Below, piece by piece: positions 26,341 to 39,458 of a stretch of DNA of 64,000 nucleotides. The notes beneath the pieces were generated by a model that was given only the letters and a program-made list of their open reading frames with translations, was not told the DNA's origin and made no database searches. Each line of letters opens with the position of its first letter. The first letter of the stretch is position 1. A program made the translations under genes and the position numbers. Source of the DNA: Utricularia gibba (taxonomy: Eukaryota > Streptophyta > Magnoliopsida > Lamiales > Lentibulariaceae); the NCBI GenBank assembly GCA_002189035.1, contig NEEC01000004.1:4340001-4404000 (forward strand), in the 5' to 3' direction.

Positions 26341-26988
26341 ATGTCTGCGTATTCACGAAGAAGAATCGGCGGCCCCATCGCGTTTCAAAGCTCCGGTCCG
26401 TTCAACAAATCGCCGGCGGCGTCGCCGTTTAAGGCGTCGTCCTCGTCGTTCGCGTCGTCTTCCAGTTGTTATTCGTCGTCTTCTGCTGCTGGTTACTTTA
26501 GTCAACCCCGTTCGATTTCTCCGCCGCGCGTCAACGTCCACGCGCTCTCTCCGCCCTCGCCAACGCCTTCCGTTCGCTTCTCGATCGACCGATCTACGTC
26601 TCCTGGTCGGACGTTTGCCGCGCCGCCACCATCTAGGAGTCAGGTAGTTCAGCGACCTGGCGCAACCATCCAGAAGAGGACCTGTTTGTGTTCCCCTACC
26701 ACACATCCCGGATCCTTCCGGTGCTCTCTGCATAAAAACAGATACGGCGGCGGCGGCAGCGGCAGCGGCGGGAATCAGTCGCTGCCTTACTCTCCCAACA
26801 GGTTGAACATGAGGAGATCCGCGATGACGAATTCTCTGGTGCGTATCGGAACCGTGGAAGGAGATCTGGTAAAACGCGCCCTAGCCGCATTGATCCGTCC
26901 GTCCTCGCACCAGCAGCGCCGCCGCGTCGATTTCCAGCCCCGTCCTAGTCGCCTTTCAATCATGTCTAAGGCCGATGACAACCGTTGA
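26341..26988 (+). CDS. Plant serine-rich protein-like (unknown function)
   Basis: Single exon of 215 residues starting MSAYSRRRIGGPIAF. The frame is open from an ATG at 26266, but 26341 begins the Ser-rich, family-like sequence. The N-terminal third is Ser/Ala/Pro-rich and low in complexity (KASSSSFASSSSCYSSSS). The diagnostic block is RTCLCSPTTHPGSFRCSLHK at about residues 113-132, shared by a plant-specific family annotated as serine-rich protein-like. The C-terminal part (RRSAMTNSLVRIG ... VKRALAALIRPSSHQQRRR) is also family-like. Two of the conserved cysteines flank CSPTTHPGS and could bind metal, but that is a guess. The coding region is much richer in G+C than its flanks. Function is unknown. 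Confidence 0.85.
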   Translation: MSAYSRRRIGGPIAFQSSGPFNKSPAASPFKASSSSFASSSSCYSSSSAAGYFSQPRSISPPRVNVHALSPPSPTPSVRFSIDRSTSPGRTFAAPPPSRSQVVQRPGATIQKRTCLCSPTTHPGSFRCSLHKNRYGGGGSGSGGNQSLPYSPNRLNMRRSAMTNSLVRIGTVEGDLVKRALAALIRPSSHQQRRRVDFQPRPSRLSIMSKADDNR

Positions 26989-29169
26989 CGACTCGCTGCC
27001 GCAGGTTTGGATTCTTTCAATTTTGGCCAGTTTCGCGTTCATCCAAGATGAGAGCGAGGAACTCAGAAACGGCAGCGACACAGGGACACGGCCAGACGGA
27101 TAAAGTTTGTCTCAAGTGTGTTGTGTACACGCTGAATGGATATTGATCTGAAGGACAAATGAAAACGAAAAACAATTCACTCCCCTAACGAACCCAAGAA
27201 AAAGCAATCGTTAATCCGGCAGTTCGATTTGGGATTCGTTGGATCCGGAAGCTGATTCCGTTCACGTCTCCTCCGTCCGTTGAATCGGCGCCGTTGTGTA
27301 AGTAGATTCTTCTTTTTTTATTTTTATTTTTGTTTCACTGGTTTGCCTTCAAGATATGTGCAGGGGGTGACCCGTTGGAATTGGAGGGCAGAGTAAAGTG
27401 CGCCGATATTTTGAACCCAAGCCTGAAGTTGTGGCGGAGAATTCACTGGACACATGGACCCTAGGTAACATAATTGAGGCAAAATATTAAATTTAAATAA
27501 ATAAAGGGATTTTTTTAATTTGATAGAAACTGTGGGTGGAAAGCTAGGGCTTTTCCCAGACCCTATTGATTAAGCTCATTAGGGAGGAGATGGGGTTGAT
27601 GATTAATGAGTAAAGCTATGATGAAGCCTGGTTGATTGTGCTGATGACGGGGTTTATCCCTTGGGCTTCAGAAAGCGGGTTGTACAGGGTTGAGCCAAAC
27701 AGGGCATGTTCACTTTCTGGATATGAAATTGAGACCTAGCCGGGCCTTGGGTAAGAAAACCAGGAGGGGGTCCCCCCTCTTGGTGCCCCTGCTTCCCCAT
27801 CACACTCTGCCATGGATGACCTTTCTGTTTACCGATTGCATTTTGCCTCAAGTGGAGCCCAGATAATGGAGACTTGGGGGAATAGGATTCCCACTTGGCC
27901 TTTGGGCCTCTACCTGTAACCTGGAGGAGGAGGCCCTCATAAAAAAAATAATAATAATTGATAAAAAAAGTATCAGAGTACTGAGCCAGGGAAGGGAAGA
28001 GGTACATGTGCAAAAGCAGCAATCCCTGTGTTCAGAGGGAATACCCGCCCTGTAACGAAATCAGCAATGACTCCGATGTTTCATGTTGAACTAGGACTAC
28101 GTTACCCATCAGAAAATGGATACCATAGTGGAAAGCAAAGATCCTACCATGACCTATAGGAAGCAAAAGATGAGATGCTGCAAGGACCACAGTGCACCCC
28201 TTGCATACTTGAACCTGAGCAAGGGGCGGCGGATATATTCCAGATGCATCAGTTGCAGTTGTGAATACGATTGACAAGCCCGCTCCTTCAGTGTAGCCCA
28301 CACAGATGAACACAAGGGTCAAAAATATTATCAGAACACGGACACTGGACATCCATCCAACCTTGGCTTCATGAACAGAGAAGCAACCCCACCTTCTGAA
28401 ACCGCCGAAGATCACAAACCATGGATAAGTAATATGCAACGTCATCAATTTCCTGAAATTAAATACGGGATCAGGAGCATGTGTAAAGCTTTCTGTGGTA
28501 CGGTGAAACCGAATTGACCATTAGAAGGCGGACCGAGTTGAAGAGTTTGGCAGAAAGTTGCAAGCTTTTACACCATCTCCGTAGCACTGGAATTTCAATT
28601 GTCAACGACGGCACAGAGTTTACAACCTGTTCAGTCGGCTTTCTCCTCCTCCGCCTTCTATTATTCTCCCTTACCTCCGACAATACCACCCCTAGCAATT
28701 CAGCACGTACACAACGTGCCTAATTACTTTAATCAAACTCCATGAAACCCCGGTCCGCCCACCATCTGAACTCGAACCCGCCTCCAGTAAGGTCTCCGGT
28801 TCAACTCCATCTGAATTTAAAATCAGACTTTAATAATGAATTCATGATACTATAAGTAATTAAAATCAGATTTTACAAATGAAATGCAGAATAATGAACG
28901 AGTTGAGTGGAGTCGCACTCACTGTCTGAACGGAGAAGACGTGAAGACGAGAAGAAAAAAAGATGGCCGCGATTATGACGACTAATCTTTTTATATTATT
29001 ATTCTTATTCTTCTTCATGTTTCCGTCTTCCTTCTTCTTCATTAGCCAAAGAAACCAGAACCCAGTACCTAATCCTGAACCAAAAACACTCCGATCGGAT
29101 TCCACCCCAGTTGACTTTTTTCACCATCTCGGGAAGTCAAGCCGGAGGCCGTGGATATACATAATATAC
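26989..29169. other. Spacer between serine-rich gene and heparanase-like gene
   Basis: About 2.2 kb. The left part is probably 3' UTR of the serine-rich gene, with an AT-rich stretch around 27470-27540. Positions 27640-28720 have balanced composition with two - strand open frames (listed separately), and may be transcribed. Positions 28800-28960 lead into the glycosidase gene. Confidence 0.45.
28032..28698 (-). CDS. Possible unrecognised gene on the - strand
   Basis: Two open frames lie in line: 28471-28698 (75 codons, MLGVVLSEVREN..., Arg-rich early) and 28032-28448 (138 codons, MMTLHITYPWF...). The second has two or three hydrophobic segments (VRVLIIFLTLVFICVGY; VVLAASHLLLPIG; FLMGNVVLV). 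An acceptor-like TTTCAG lies just before the second frame. I recognise no domain in either. Codon use is not distinctly coding, so a non-coding transcript or decayed gene is equally possible. Confidence 0.2.
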
Positions 29170-32100
29170 ATGACACATACTTCCTCTTCGCCCTCCTCGT
29201 CGACCCTATTCCATCGCCGGTTCTTTCGGCCGATCATGTTGGCCGCGGCGGCGGTGGTGGTGCTCGGCGGCGCGGCTCTGATATGGGTGTTCGTGGCGGC
29301 TTCCCGGTCGCCTACCTCGGCGGTGTACGGGAATTTGCATGTGAATGGAGATGCTCCGGTGGCGGTGACGGATGAGGATTTCGTGTGTGCCACTTTGGAT
29401 TGGTGGCCGCCGACCAAGTGCGATTACGGGACATGCAGTTGGGGCAACGCTTCTCTTCTCAATCTCGTGAGCTTCTTCTTCAGCTTGACTGTTCTTTCTT
29501 ATGGTTATTTATGACGTCATTATTTGATATAAGATAACAAAAAGTAGTAGACATGTGATAATAAAATATTTTTTATGACATCATTATTCGATATAAGAAA
29601 AAAAAGTGGAAATATGTGATAATAAAATATTTTTGTTTATCCATCACTACCTGGCCCACCATTATGGTGGAGCCCACAGTTGCTATATGGACGCCACGTT
29701 TGACGTCCATTAGTTTGACTAATGTAATTATTTAACAATATATTTTTTAATGAATTTTATATTAGTTTTATTTAATTTATATATTATGACCTATTAAACT
29801 CTATTACATTTTGCTTCTCAAAAAATGAATTTTATCTTATTTTTATATTATAATCAATATTTGTAATAAAAATATAATTTGAGTATTTCAAGTAATTAAA
29901 TAAAAATTACTTTTAAATTATATTCTTTTGAAATACAATTTATTCATGTCTAATAAAATTTGAATTCTTGTAATTTCTTTAATTTAGTAAATGTTTTTAA
30001 ATTTATGTTCTTATTGAAGCAGAAGTAACTGGTAATTGATAATAAAATTACTTTTGAAACATTTTTAAAAAAAATTAAAAATTGTTTCAAAAAAATAATT
30101 TTTATTTTCAATTTATGACATATAAACATTAGTTTATGATAATCCACCTTTGGCTGGTTTGGTCAAATCACGGAGTTTAATTGGTCAAGATCCCACCTTT
30201 GATTTTCATTTAATGTCCCATGTCTTGTATGCCCACCCCCTCCTAACCTCTTAGGTTGGGCATGAGGATAAAATGATCGAATTCCATTCGATCATTCTCT
30301 ATTCCAAAGTATATAAGACTAAGAATTAGTAGGCCCATTTTTTTGATCGGTTTTCGGCTAACAAAATGATTCAAAAAGTCTAATATTTTCCCTTATTCAT
30401 GATCCTGATTTGATCAAAACTGCATAATTAAGCACCAAATTGCTTACATGCGTAGTGTCTTCATGTTGTAGGATCTGAGCAGCCCCCTTCTGCTGGACGC
30501 AGTGAAAGGTATGAATTCTAAGCTTATTATGTGATTAAATGTGAATATTAAATACAAAAAGAATGAATAAAAGAGGGTGAGTGACTTGTTACCGGTTGCA
30601 GCCTTGGCTCCATTGAAGCTACGTCTTGGTGGAACACTGCAAGACAAATTGCGATACGAAACGCCGGCCGATCGGATTCCTTGCACGCCGTTCGTCCGAA
30701 ACGGCGCCGCCGTGTTCGGATTCAACGAGGGCTGCCTCCCGATGTCCCGGTGGGACGAGCTCAACGAGTTCTTTGCAGCTGCAGGGTAAGTCCAGCCTTT
30801 GGGTGTGTTTGATGGAACAGGAACCGGAACCTGAACCGGTTATGATATAGGGATTATATGTGGTCACAGGGGTAAGGTTGTGTTCGGTCTGAATGCGCTG
30901 GCCGGCCGGACCGTTGGACCGGACGGCTTCTGTACGGGGGCGTGGGATTCCACCAACGCCGAGTCCCTTATTAGGCGCACTATAGAGAGGGGCTACGCTA
31001 CGTACGCCTGGGAGTTGGGTAATAATAATATATATTATATTTTGTTACTTATTTAAAAAAAATGATTTTAAAAAATGGCAGGAAATGAGCTGAGTGGGCG
31101 TGGAATAGGAGCACGTGTTGCAGCCCATCAATACGCCTCCGATTTGAATCATCTCCGACAAATTGTGCAAGAACTATACAAGGGAGTTCAGGAGAAACCG
31201 CTGGTAGTTGGACCGGGCGGTTTTTTCGAACCGGACTGGTTTTCAGAGTTCACTTCCAGAGCATCCGGCTCTCTTCATGCTGCCACACACCACATCTACA
31301 ACCTTGGACCGGGTACACTATTGATCTCTACTTCTTCACTAGGGTTTGTGGGATGATCCAGAAAAGGGTTTTCTCCATTGGAAACACAGGAGTGGATGAT
31401 CATCTGGTAGACAAGATTTTGAACCCATCGTATCTTGACGCTGGATCGCAACCCTTCCGGGAGCTGCAGAGCATCCTGAAGAACAACGCGAATTCGACCG
31501 TCGCATGGGTCGGAGAAGCCGGGGGAGCTTACAACAGCGGACGAGACCGTGTCACGAATTCATTCGTCTTCAGCTTTTGGTATGTGTGTAGATAGATAGA
31601 TATTCACCTCACTCCATCTCCAAAATGCATGTTTTCTCCAGCTTTAGACTTAATTTTTTAATGTGTTCAGGTATCTTGATCAGCTTGGGATGTCATCGAG
31701 CTACGATACCAAAACATACTGCAGACAGACTCTCATTGGTGGAAACTATGGTTTGGTTGATACAACTACATTTGCTCCTAATCCTGATTACTACAGGTTA
31801 GTGAATCAAATGAGTCCAACCTTTTCGTCTTTACAGATCTAATTTAGGATTTAGGGTTTAGAGTTTCGGATTTTTCCGAGATCCGTTCATATCTTTTACT
31901 GCATGCATTTGCACAGTGCACTTCTATGGAACCGTTTGATGGGGAGCAGAGTCCTCTCAACCAGCTTCACGGGGACTGATAAAATACGTGCATACGCCCA
32001 TTGTTCCAAGAACTCTGTAAGCTCACTTATTCGATCATCGATTCCGATCGTATTCGATTGTATTCGTATACGATAATTCGACTCGTCCTTTGAATGCAGA

Positions 32101-32432
32101 CGGGGATAACGCTGCTGCTGATGAACCTGGACAGCTCCAAATTGGTAGAAGTTGGTATGACGATTGGAGATGGTGTCTCGAACCATAGCTTGGCTCTCCA
32201 ACAGCGTGCACCCAAGTTGATGAGAGAAGAGTATCACTTGAGTGCCAAGAACGGAGACATCCATAGCCAAAGGGTCCTTCTCAATGGGGAAGAGTTAAGT
32301 GTTCATAGAACTTCACCAACCATACCTCAGTTGAAATCCAAACTCCTCCGGAACTCGGAGCCGTTGCGGGTCTCTCCTTTGTCGATATTGTTCGCTAGGA
32401 TTCCAGCCCTTGCACTTCCTGCCTGTACCTAA
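29170..32432 (+). CDS. Heparanase-like protein (GH79 endo-beta-glucuronidase family)
   Basis: Nine exons: 29170-29466, 30472-30508, 30602-30785, 30870-31018, 31082-31312, 31390-31579, 31671-31796, 31917-32016, 32100-32432, giving 548 residues. The start is uncertain. ATGs at 28963, 29170 and 29236 are all in frame; the last would place the signal-anchor (MLAAAAVVVLGGAALIWVFV) at the very N-terminus. GH79 marks are KLRLGGTLQDKL, GCLPMSRWDEL, the acid/base WELGNE (about E225, split by intron 4) and the nucleophile region WVGEAGGAYNSG (about E342). SLIGGNYGLVDTTTF and EEYHLSAKNGD-like segments also match plant heparanase-like proteins. Plant members act on glucuronic acid residues of arabinogalactan proteins in the secretory path or wall. 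Exon 1 is GC-rich and intron 1 is about 1 kb. Confidence 0.92.
29511..29636 (+). repeat. 64-bp tandem duplication in heparanase-like intron 1
   Basis: Two adjacent copies start ATGACGTCATTATTTG (29511) and ATGACATCATTATTCG (29575). Each contains GTGATAATAAAATATTTTT near its end. They differ at several positions. The first copy carries a palindromic TGACGTCA. Confidence 0.8.
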
Positions 32433-32717
32433 CAACAATGAGAACCGATACATAGGAATAGGCTCATAGTGTAGTGAGTTTCTTTCTTCGGAAGTTGGCT
32501 GAAAAGATATATAGTTTTTGGTTGCTGAAGAAGAATGATGGAACTTGTAAAGATGAGTGCATGGAAATCAGATTGCTAGAGATGGATCAACTGCCACCAT
32601 TTATTAAGGGAAAATGCAACCTCCATCTCGCTCGAGGAGCTGCTCAGATGAGATAACATGGGGTCAGAAAGTGTAAATGTACCTGTGCACCTGTACCCAC
32701 CGTTCACATGAATGATT

Positions 32718-35700
32718 CTATATCCCATTTTGGTGATTAAACCAGGGTCCAGACGCGCTGTTCACATGACTGGTGTGCGCATTTGGGCCGACTGGAGGAG
32801 GCAACCCCATGGCCATGGGAGGTGGAGGAGAGGGAGGATACATTACTGCATGAGCATTGGAAAGGGAGTGGGGGCTCACAAGAGGGCTCCCACTGGCTGC
32901 TGCTTGGCTTCCCTTCTGCAGTTGAATGGCATGAATTAGTCTCAGCCCTTCTTCGTGGATACGCGATATTGTTTCCAGCTCCTTCATTGACAAAGCTTCT
33001 AAGCCGGCTCCGTAAAGGGGAGCATGCCGTGACATGTCTTCCTGAAGTTGAACCTCGAGGCGACACACATATTGCTGCAAAGAAAACAACAGACCCAACT
33101 CATGACATCATTTTTTATTGCAGTGAAGAATGTGGTATACAGAGAGAGGGGGCATTGAGCGCACTAGATTAAACTGAAAGGGGATCAAGGCAAAATAAAG
33201 GGTTTTGTTGAAGGCTAACCTGGCACTCCCGCAATTGTGACTCCAAGCCAACAATATATGCTTCACACCGAGCAACGTGCTCTTCCTTCTCACGTTTTTC
33301 TCCATCTGTTTGTGCAAGTGTTTGGGTAAGCCGGCGAACTTCGCTCTCAAGTGACTGACGTATTTCCTCACGGGTGGTGTTCTCTGTTGCAAGCCTTTTC
33401 AACTCTTCATCGGACCTTTTTCGTGCTGCTTCGGCAGTCTTCAACCTCTCAGCAAGAGCATTTTTCTCCTTCATAACCCTCTTAAAACATCCAACAATAC
33501 TTTTCAGAACACATAAAAAGAACATGACGGTGGATCACAAGTTATGAAAAATGAAAAGGCAACAAAATGGAAGAAAAAATATGAACGAACATAGATGATG
33601 ATTACTTCTACAGTTCAGATAGAAAAGAGGGTGAAGAAGATGATACGGTAAAATCAAGCAGAAAGCAGAACACGCATTATATAGCTATTTGAATTGAGTG
33701 GGGGGCAGCAGAAGGGGAGCATCGTATGCAGACATAGCAAGTAATAGCACGCTTAACAAGAAAATAGACCTTCATTTCATCTCTTTTTCGAGATTTTAGT
33801 TGAGATAGTTGTGATTCTGCATCATAGAGGCGGTCCTGAAGATTCTTCTTATCAGAAGCAAGCTTCCTGATTTCATCTTCCCTCTCAGATCTCACCCATT
33901 CTAGCTGATTCTCTACTTCCTGTACCTGCTCAATCAGCTCTTTTCGCTCTCGGGCAAATCGATCCATTTCACCCTTCATTTCAGACTGCCAATTTACAAG
34001 GAGGCAGGTATAGTGCGTGTTCCCAGGGGCAAAGGAAAAAAAAAGAAAGAAAATAGTCACCTTGATACGGTTATATGCAGCCTCGGACTCATTCAGCTTC
34101 TGGGACAAAGCAGCTTTTTCTTTAGAAAAACTAGCAATTTCACTTTTTCTTTCTTCACGTATCTGGCGAATATCATCTTCACTGGCACACAACTGATGCC
34201 AAAGAGCTGCACGATCAACATTAGCGAGTTCTGCAACTTCTCGCATTATGTTCAAAACTGATCTTGCTGTTTCTTGTTCCTCCGAAACTAAACTTACCAA
34301 AACCTCCATATTTAAATCAAAATCACTACTAGTTTCAGCAACATTTGTTGCACGGTCGACAAGTCTCTTCAGTAACCTTAATCTTTGCGACTCATCAGCA
34401 TACTGTTTGAACAAAATAGTATAAAGAGCCTTAGCATATCCTTGAACACGTGTGTCTCTTGAGAGGGTAAGAGTCTCAGCAAGCCCAAGAACTGAACTGA
34501 AGTCATGCTGTTGAGTTCTTAGTTGCTCAGCAGCTTCCCCTTGTGCAACTGTGTCAGGATGCTGAAGATTTTGTGTCTTACAGTTTGATGTAAACTGTAT
34601 GGATCTCGCAAGTCGTCTTTCCAATGCAAGAGCAAGAGACTGGGAAACAAAGGCCCCACGAGCTACTGCCCTTTCAAAAGTTTGGGCAGCCTCAACAGCA
34701 ACACAAGGTATGGATAACATTTCTAGTAAGATATATACATCTGATAACTGAGAACCAAAATACGTACTATGATCTCCAGCTAAGTGTCGTCTGTCAGAAT
34801 TAGGCCCATTATCACCAAAAACAAAAAGCCCAGAGGAGCTTGGCGAAGAATGAGCACTGGAATCATGATCAGAGTTAATATCTCGAAGAATAGATTCCGC
34901 AATATCTGCACAACTATTTATAGATCGGCTAATATAATCCAACACACATGGAGAGACCCCTGCACCCAAAGTCTTCAATCTGATCCTGACAGACCTGACC
35001 TGTTACAAGACACCATCAAAGTCATGACCCTTGTGACAGCAACAGTTAGGGAACAAAAAAAGGCTCTGAAAATGGAACAGATTCCTATTTCATGCTCACA
35101 GCTTCAGGAAGACGCTGACAGTGTAGTGCTGCCTTAAATATAAAGTCTATTGTCGCCACAAGGGGTTCGTCATTGGAATCAGCTAAAAGCTCCAGAGACT
35201 GGAAAAATACTCGCTCCCATACTTCACCACTACATTCCAACTGACTGAGTGCTCCAAAAACCTGACAAATAAATATAGCAGACGTCATTAGAAATGATAA
35301 TAGAAAAGAGGAAATGTAAGCAGCACAGCAAACACCAAATCACTGTAATATAAAAGTTGTCGCTTGATAATTACAGGTAAACGTAATGCCGGTTCTGCAT
35401 TTTGCTTCTGAAGGCGATCTAGAAGAGCACAAGCAGCAAGCGAATGTTCTGAATGTTCCACTAGTTTTGGAACCAATGCAACTAGGTCAGGTTGGAGATG
35501 CTTGGGAGCTTTATCAAGTACAAGACTGATCTTTCGAGCTGAGTGTGGCCGTCTTCTTGGTTCAGGGCAACCTTGGGGCACAGCTTCATCGAGGGCTCTC
35601 AATGAGTTCACTATTAATCCAAGAAGCTCCTCTGATTGCTCTGGCCACTTGCTCTACATTGTAATAGTAGATCAGCCTTTCACTAAAAACGAGCAGCTGC

Positions 35701-38700
35701 AGCAATTGAAACATCAAAGAAACCATACCTTAGAACGAAGTGGTGGCTTCTCAAATGAAGCAGAAGCAGATGTCTCTGGTGGAGAAATAGTTTGTACAGG
35801 GAAAGACTTCTCAGGCGAACTAGTGGCATTCAGATCAGAACTTTGTACAGCAGAGGAATTTAAACCATCAACAAGATCTAATCTCTCTGCTACTGACATT
35901 CGCTCTGATAGTTCGTGTCCATTGTCAACATCACACTCCAGCGGAGTCATGGATCCACTCACATCTGGGGAAGGCTTGGAGCCAGTGGCATCAGAAGAAT
36001 CATCACTTGAACCTTCCTCTGATGGTTGACAACACTCGACCATAATATCTAACAATAAGTCAATGATTGCTTGCTGCAGCACTTTTACACCCATTAACAA
36101 GTTCATCAAACTAGGGCAAGATTCATCATTTTTATTAGCTTTCTTTCCATCAGTATTGCTAGATATCTTTGTAGGAAGCAGCAAACGTTTCACCTTAACA
36201 GGGTCATTCAGATAAACACGAAGTCCAGTTAAGAAACCAGCTATTGCTCCAGCGTCCATGAGCAATTTCTCCCTTAGAGTGACTTGAGGTTCAGAAGAAT
36301 TGTCTCCATAGGTAAGATGAAAACCAGCCCTGGACAGAAGATTTCTAAAAATGTCTTCTTCCTCACCACTAAGGCACTCACTATCATCAGAATCAATGAG
36401 TTCATCAGGGTCCGTTGTCAACGCTTCCTGATCATCTTCAGAAGCCAAAACCTGCCCAATGGACTGCAAAGTCAGTGACTTGAATATATGAGCCAACGAT
36501 TTGAGGCATGAACAGATCAAGAGATAGGAAAATATGTTTTTTTGGTAATAAACGAGGACCAAAGAAATGCCTAAAAATGGCTCCTACACATGGCCTTCCT
36601 TTATTAACAAACATAAAATCAGGAATTCAGTAGAAAAAATGAAAAGATAAAGAATGAAAGTATTGAACCCAAAATCCACAAAAGAAACCTATCACAAAAG
36701 GTCCAGAAGGAAGTTGCATTGTGTGGCCAGTGCAGCACCATATTAAAAATTCACAATGTGGAAAAATGTGGAGTGCTACCACATGCTTGATAAAATTCAG
36801 CACCGGAGAAAAATCGATTCACTATTTAGTTAATTCTATATACGGACTCATATAACTAGGATGGTAGTATAAGCTACAAAACCTCAAGATCTGAGAACTC
36901 AAACCATGGGCAGCAGTCCAAAATCTCACAAACAAACACCACCGTGTCACGGAGAAGAAACCCTGCATCAGCTCCCAACACATCAGACACCTTCATGAAC
37001 TGTAGAACAGAATTGTTCCACGTTTTGGTACAAATAGATGACTCCTTCCAAACCGTTTTGGATGGATTTTTTTGGTTCACAATAGCCATCCTGTATCTAA
37101 CCCAGAAGTTCTTCTCGGGATCGGTTGCAACTGATTGATCACTCTCCAAATAAATACATATGGTGTCAAAGGATTCATAAACTCCTGCACAACCACAGGG
37201 GCAGTAAAAAATTAGCATCCAACACTATCCAGTATGTCCAACATCAGTAGGACATTTTTGACATATCAATCATCATAGTACCAGAAGAACCACCCACCAA
37301 TTCGGAGCTCACATCCACCAGCTTGAAAGAATTTGCTGAATATTTTTCTGGTTTCCATTATTTCCTTGAAGGACATGAAATTCTCAACTTTCCATGTGAA
37401 TGAACTCCTCTTGCCAACATCAACTAGATGACAACAGTAATTTTCTGAATCTGATTCTTGATCAGCAAAATCCTGCATTATTGATGTTTCTTTCAAAATA
37501 AGAACTTCAGCAGAGAAGACAACAGTATCCTGAACTAGAAATCCAGAATCCTGATCAAAGAGGCTAGCCAGTGTAACAAATTCACGCCAACCCCAGTCCT
37601 TTGCAGCCTTTGAGTACCGATTTTGAGATTCCTTTGTGATTGACTTTTCTTCCATTCTTTGGTTTATCACTGACAAACGATGGCTTACAAAACAGCTCCA
37701 ATCACTTTGAGTGGTCCGTGAATCGGTTACCTCAAGAAACACACACAAATGACATGGAGGCTGCGATTGCCCTGGCAAACGAAACAGAAAATTAACATTC
37801 ATCAGGTCAGGAAGCTATGTTTATACAAGGAAATCTAGGACATACTCAAAGTAGAGTAGACTTTATGTTACTTAACAGTTGAATTTCCTTTTTATTGGAA
37901 ATTAGATGCTGACATCTTCTTTCAAAGGTTAGAAAGGTAAATCTGTAAGCATGAAATCGAGAAAACAATGGAATAGGTATCTCAAGAAAGTGTTCTTCTT
38001 CAAACAAACGTATTATTACAAAAACTAAACCAACATTGATAATATAATTTGAGTAGTTTTCCAAGATGGATTTATCCATAGTACCTCGAGGATAAATAAT
38101 GAGACGACAATCACGATTCCCTATTTGGAACCTTCTACTTTTGATGCAGAGTCCAGTAATCTTCTTCTTTTTCAAAAGATCCTTCAAACGGGTAAAGTTC
38201 TCAATTCTCCATGTGAACTTTCCCATATGACCATCCGATTTCCTCATACTCCCCCCGTTCTTTACACCAATTGGTGTGCAAATCTTTGAAAAACTGCTCG
38301 ATTCCTTGATTACATGAAAGGATGTGCTAAAAACTGCTGTGTCTTCCACCAAAAATCCAGAGTCAAGTCCCATAAAGTCCGACATTTTCATGTAATCATT
38401 CCATCCTAAACTTGTGTTGTCTCCACTTTTATTGTCAGCTGCAAATCGACCATAACTATCACGATGAACATGATTCGACCCGTTACCTGGTTTCTGGTTC
38501 AACACAGACATCCTAAACAAACACCAGCAACTCCTATCACTCACCATTGATGTCTTCTCGGTGTCTTTACTCTCCAAACACATGGACAAATACTCCACAC
38601 CGTTCACCATGCTCTGGTAAACACTGATACGCAAGTTGCATTCCCCAGCAGGGAAAACGGGGCTCATTATTTTCTGTGTCTTAATCATCTCCTTAAACAA

Positions 38701-39458
38701 GGAAAAATTATGAACCTTCCAAGTGAACTTTCCGCTCAAAACATCCCCAACAACAGGCCCAATCACTCCAACGACACCGCCAGTGATGGACACATTGTTA
38801 GCCTGCAAATCGTTATTGTCTCGTGAGAACGAAAACGACTCATGGAGGATCAATATATCCGCCACGATAAGAATGCAATCGTTGGACAAATGCAAGAACC
38901 CAGCCTTGAGGTCTAACAGAGTACTAAGAGAAGCAAAATCGCACCAACCATGCGACTTCTTCTTGGAAGAGAAGCGATGCCAGCTATCCCGATGCACTGA
39001 CTTAGACGTGTCAATCAAATTATCAATGGCGAGACGATAACTAGCAAAACAATCCCACTTCGAAGATGCCGTGTTACGAGGGTCCACGATTTGAAGGTAA
39101 ATCGATAAGTATCCAGGCAAGGCCTGAGAATCACCCTTCGGGTAAACAAGCAAGCGGCAATCAAAACCCCGACCTCAAAATATTTACTCCAGAGCGCACG
39201 CGATTTGATCTTGGGGAAATTGGAGATCCTCCATTTGCAAAGGGCGGAGTAATCCCCGCGACGCTCGACAACCACGGAATCCGCGGAGGCGACAGGGGAA
39301 ACAGCGGAGAAAGTAGGTGCATCCCGCAGCGGATCCTCAGCGGCGACAGAGGGCTTTTCGGAGATCCTCTGTGCGGGGATGGGTACCGCGACGGCGTCGA
39401 GAGGGGCATCGGAGGAGGAGACGGCGTCGCCGTTGTGAGAGAGGTGATAGTCAGTCAT
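32718..39458 (-). CDS. Four-MATH (TRAF-like) domain protein with coiled-coil C-terminus (apparent frameshift in exon 1)
   Basis: Ten exons right to left: 38085-39458, 37298-37771, 36883-37184, 35729-36451, 35375-35653, 35100-35261, 34061-34999, 33770-33985, 33220-33480, 32718-33074, about 1695 residues once one missing base is allowed. It starts MTDYHLSHNGDAVSSSDAP. Four MATH domains open with CKWRISNFPKI, GKFTWKVHNFSL, GKFTWRIENFTRL and SFTWKVENFMSF. The middle is acidic and Ser-rich with helical stretches. The last ~300 residues are charged coiled coil (ERKELIEQVQEVENQLEW, AERLKTAEAARKRSDEEL), then a Pro-rich end. This matches the single large plant TRAF-like family typified by Arabidopsis At2g25320 (from memory). 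MATH domains bind partner peptides; the role is not well defined. The frame breaks at the G run 39167-39170 (+ strand CCCC), just after WSKYFEVG. Confidence 0.9.

Noticed and set aside
28740..28815. Possible tRNA (GGTTCAACTCC and TCGAACCCG motifs)
   Set aside because: The T-arm-like strings do not form stems, and no matching acceptor stem or anticodon arm could be drawn.
28963..29169. Longer N-terminus of the heparanase-like protein from the ATG at 28963
   Set aside because: The frame is open and the ATG context is good, but the added residues are Phe/Ser-rich UTR-like sequence. It is kept only as an alternative start.
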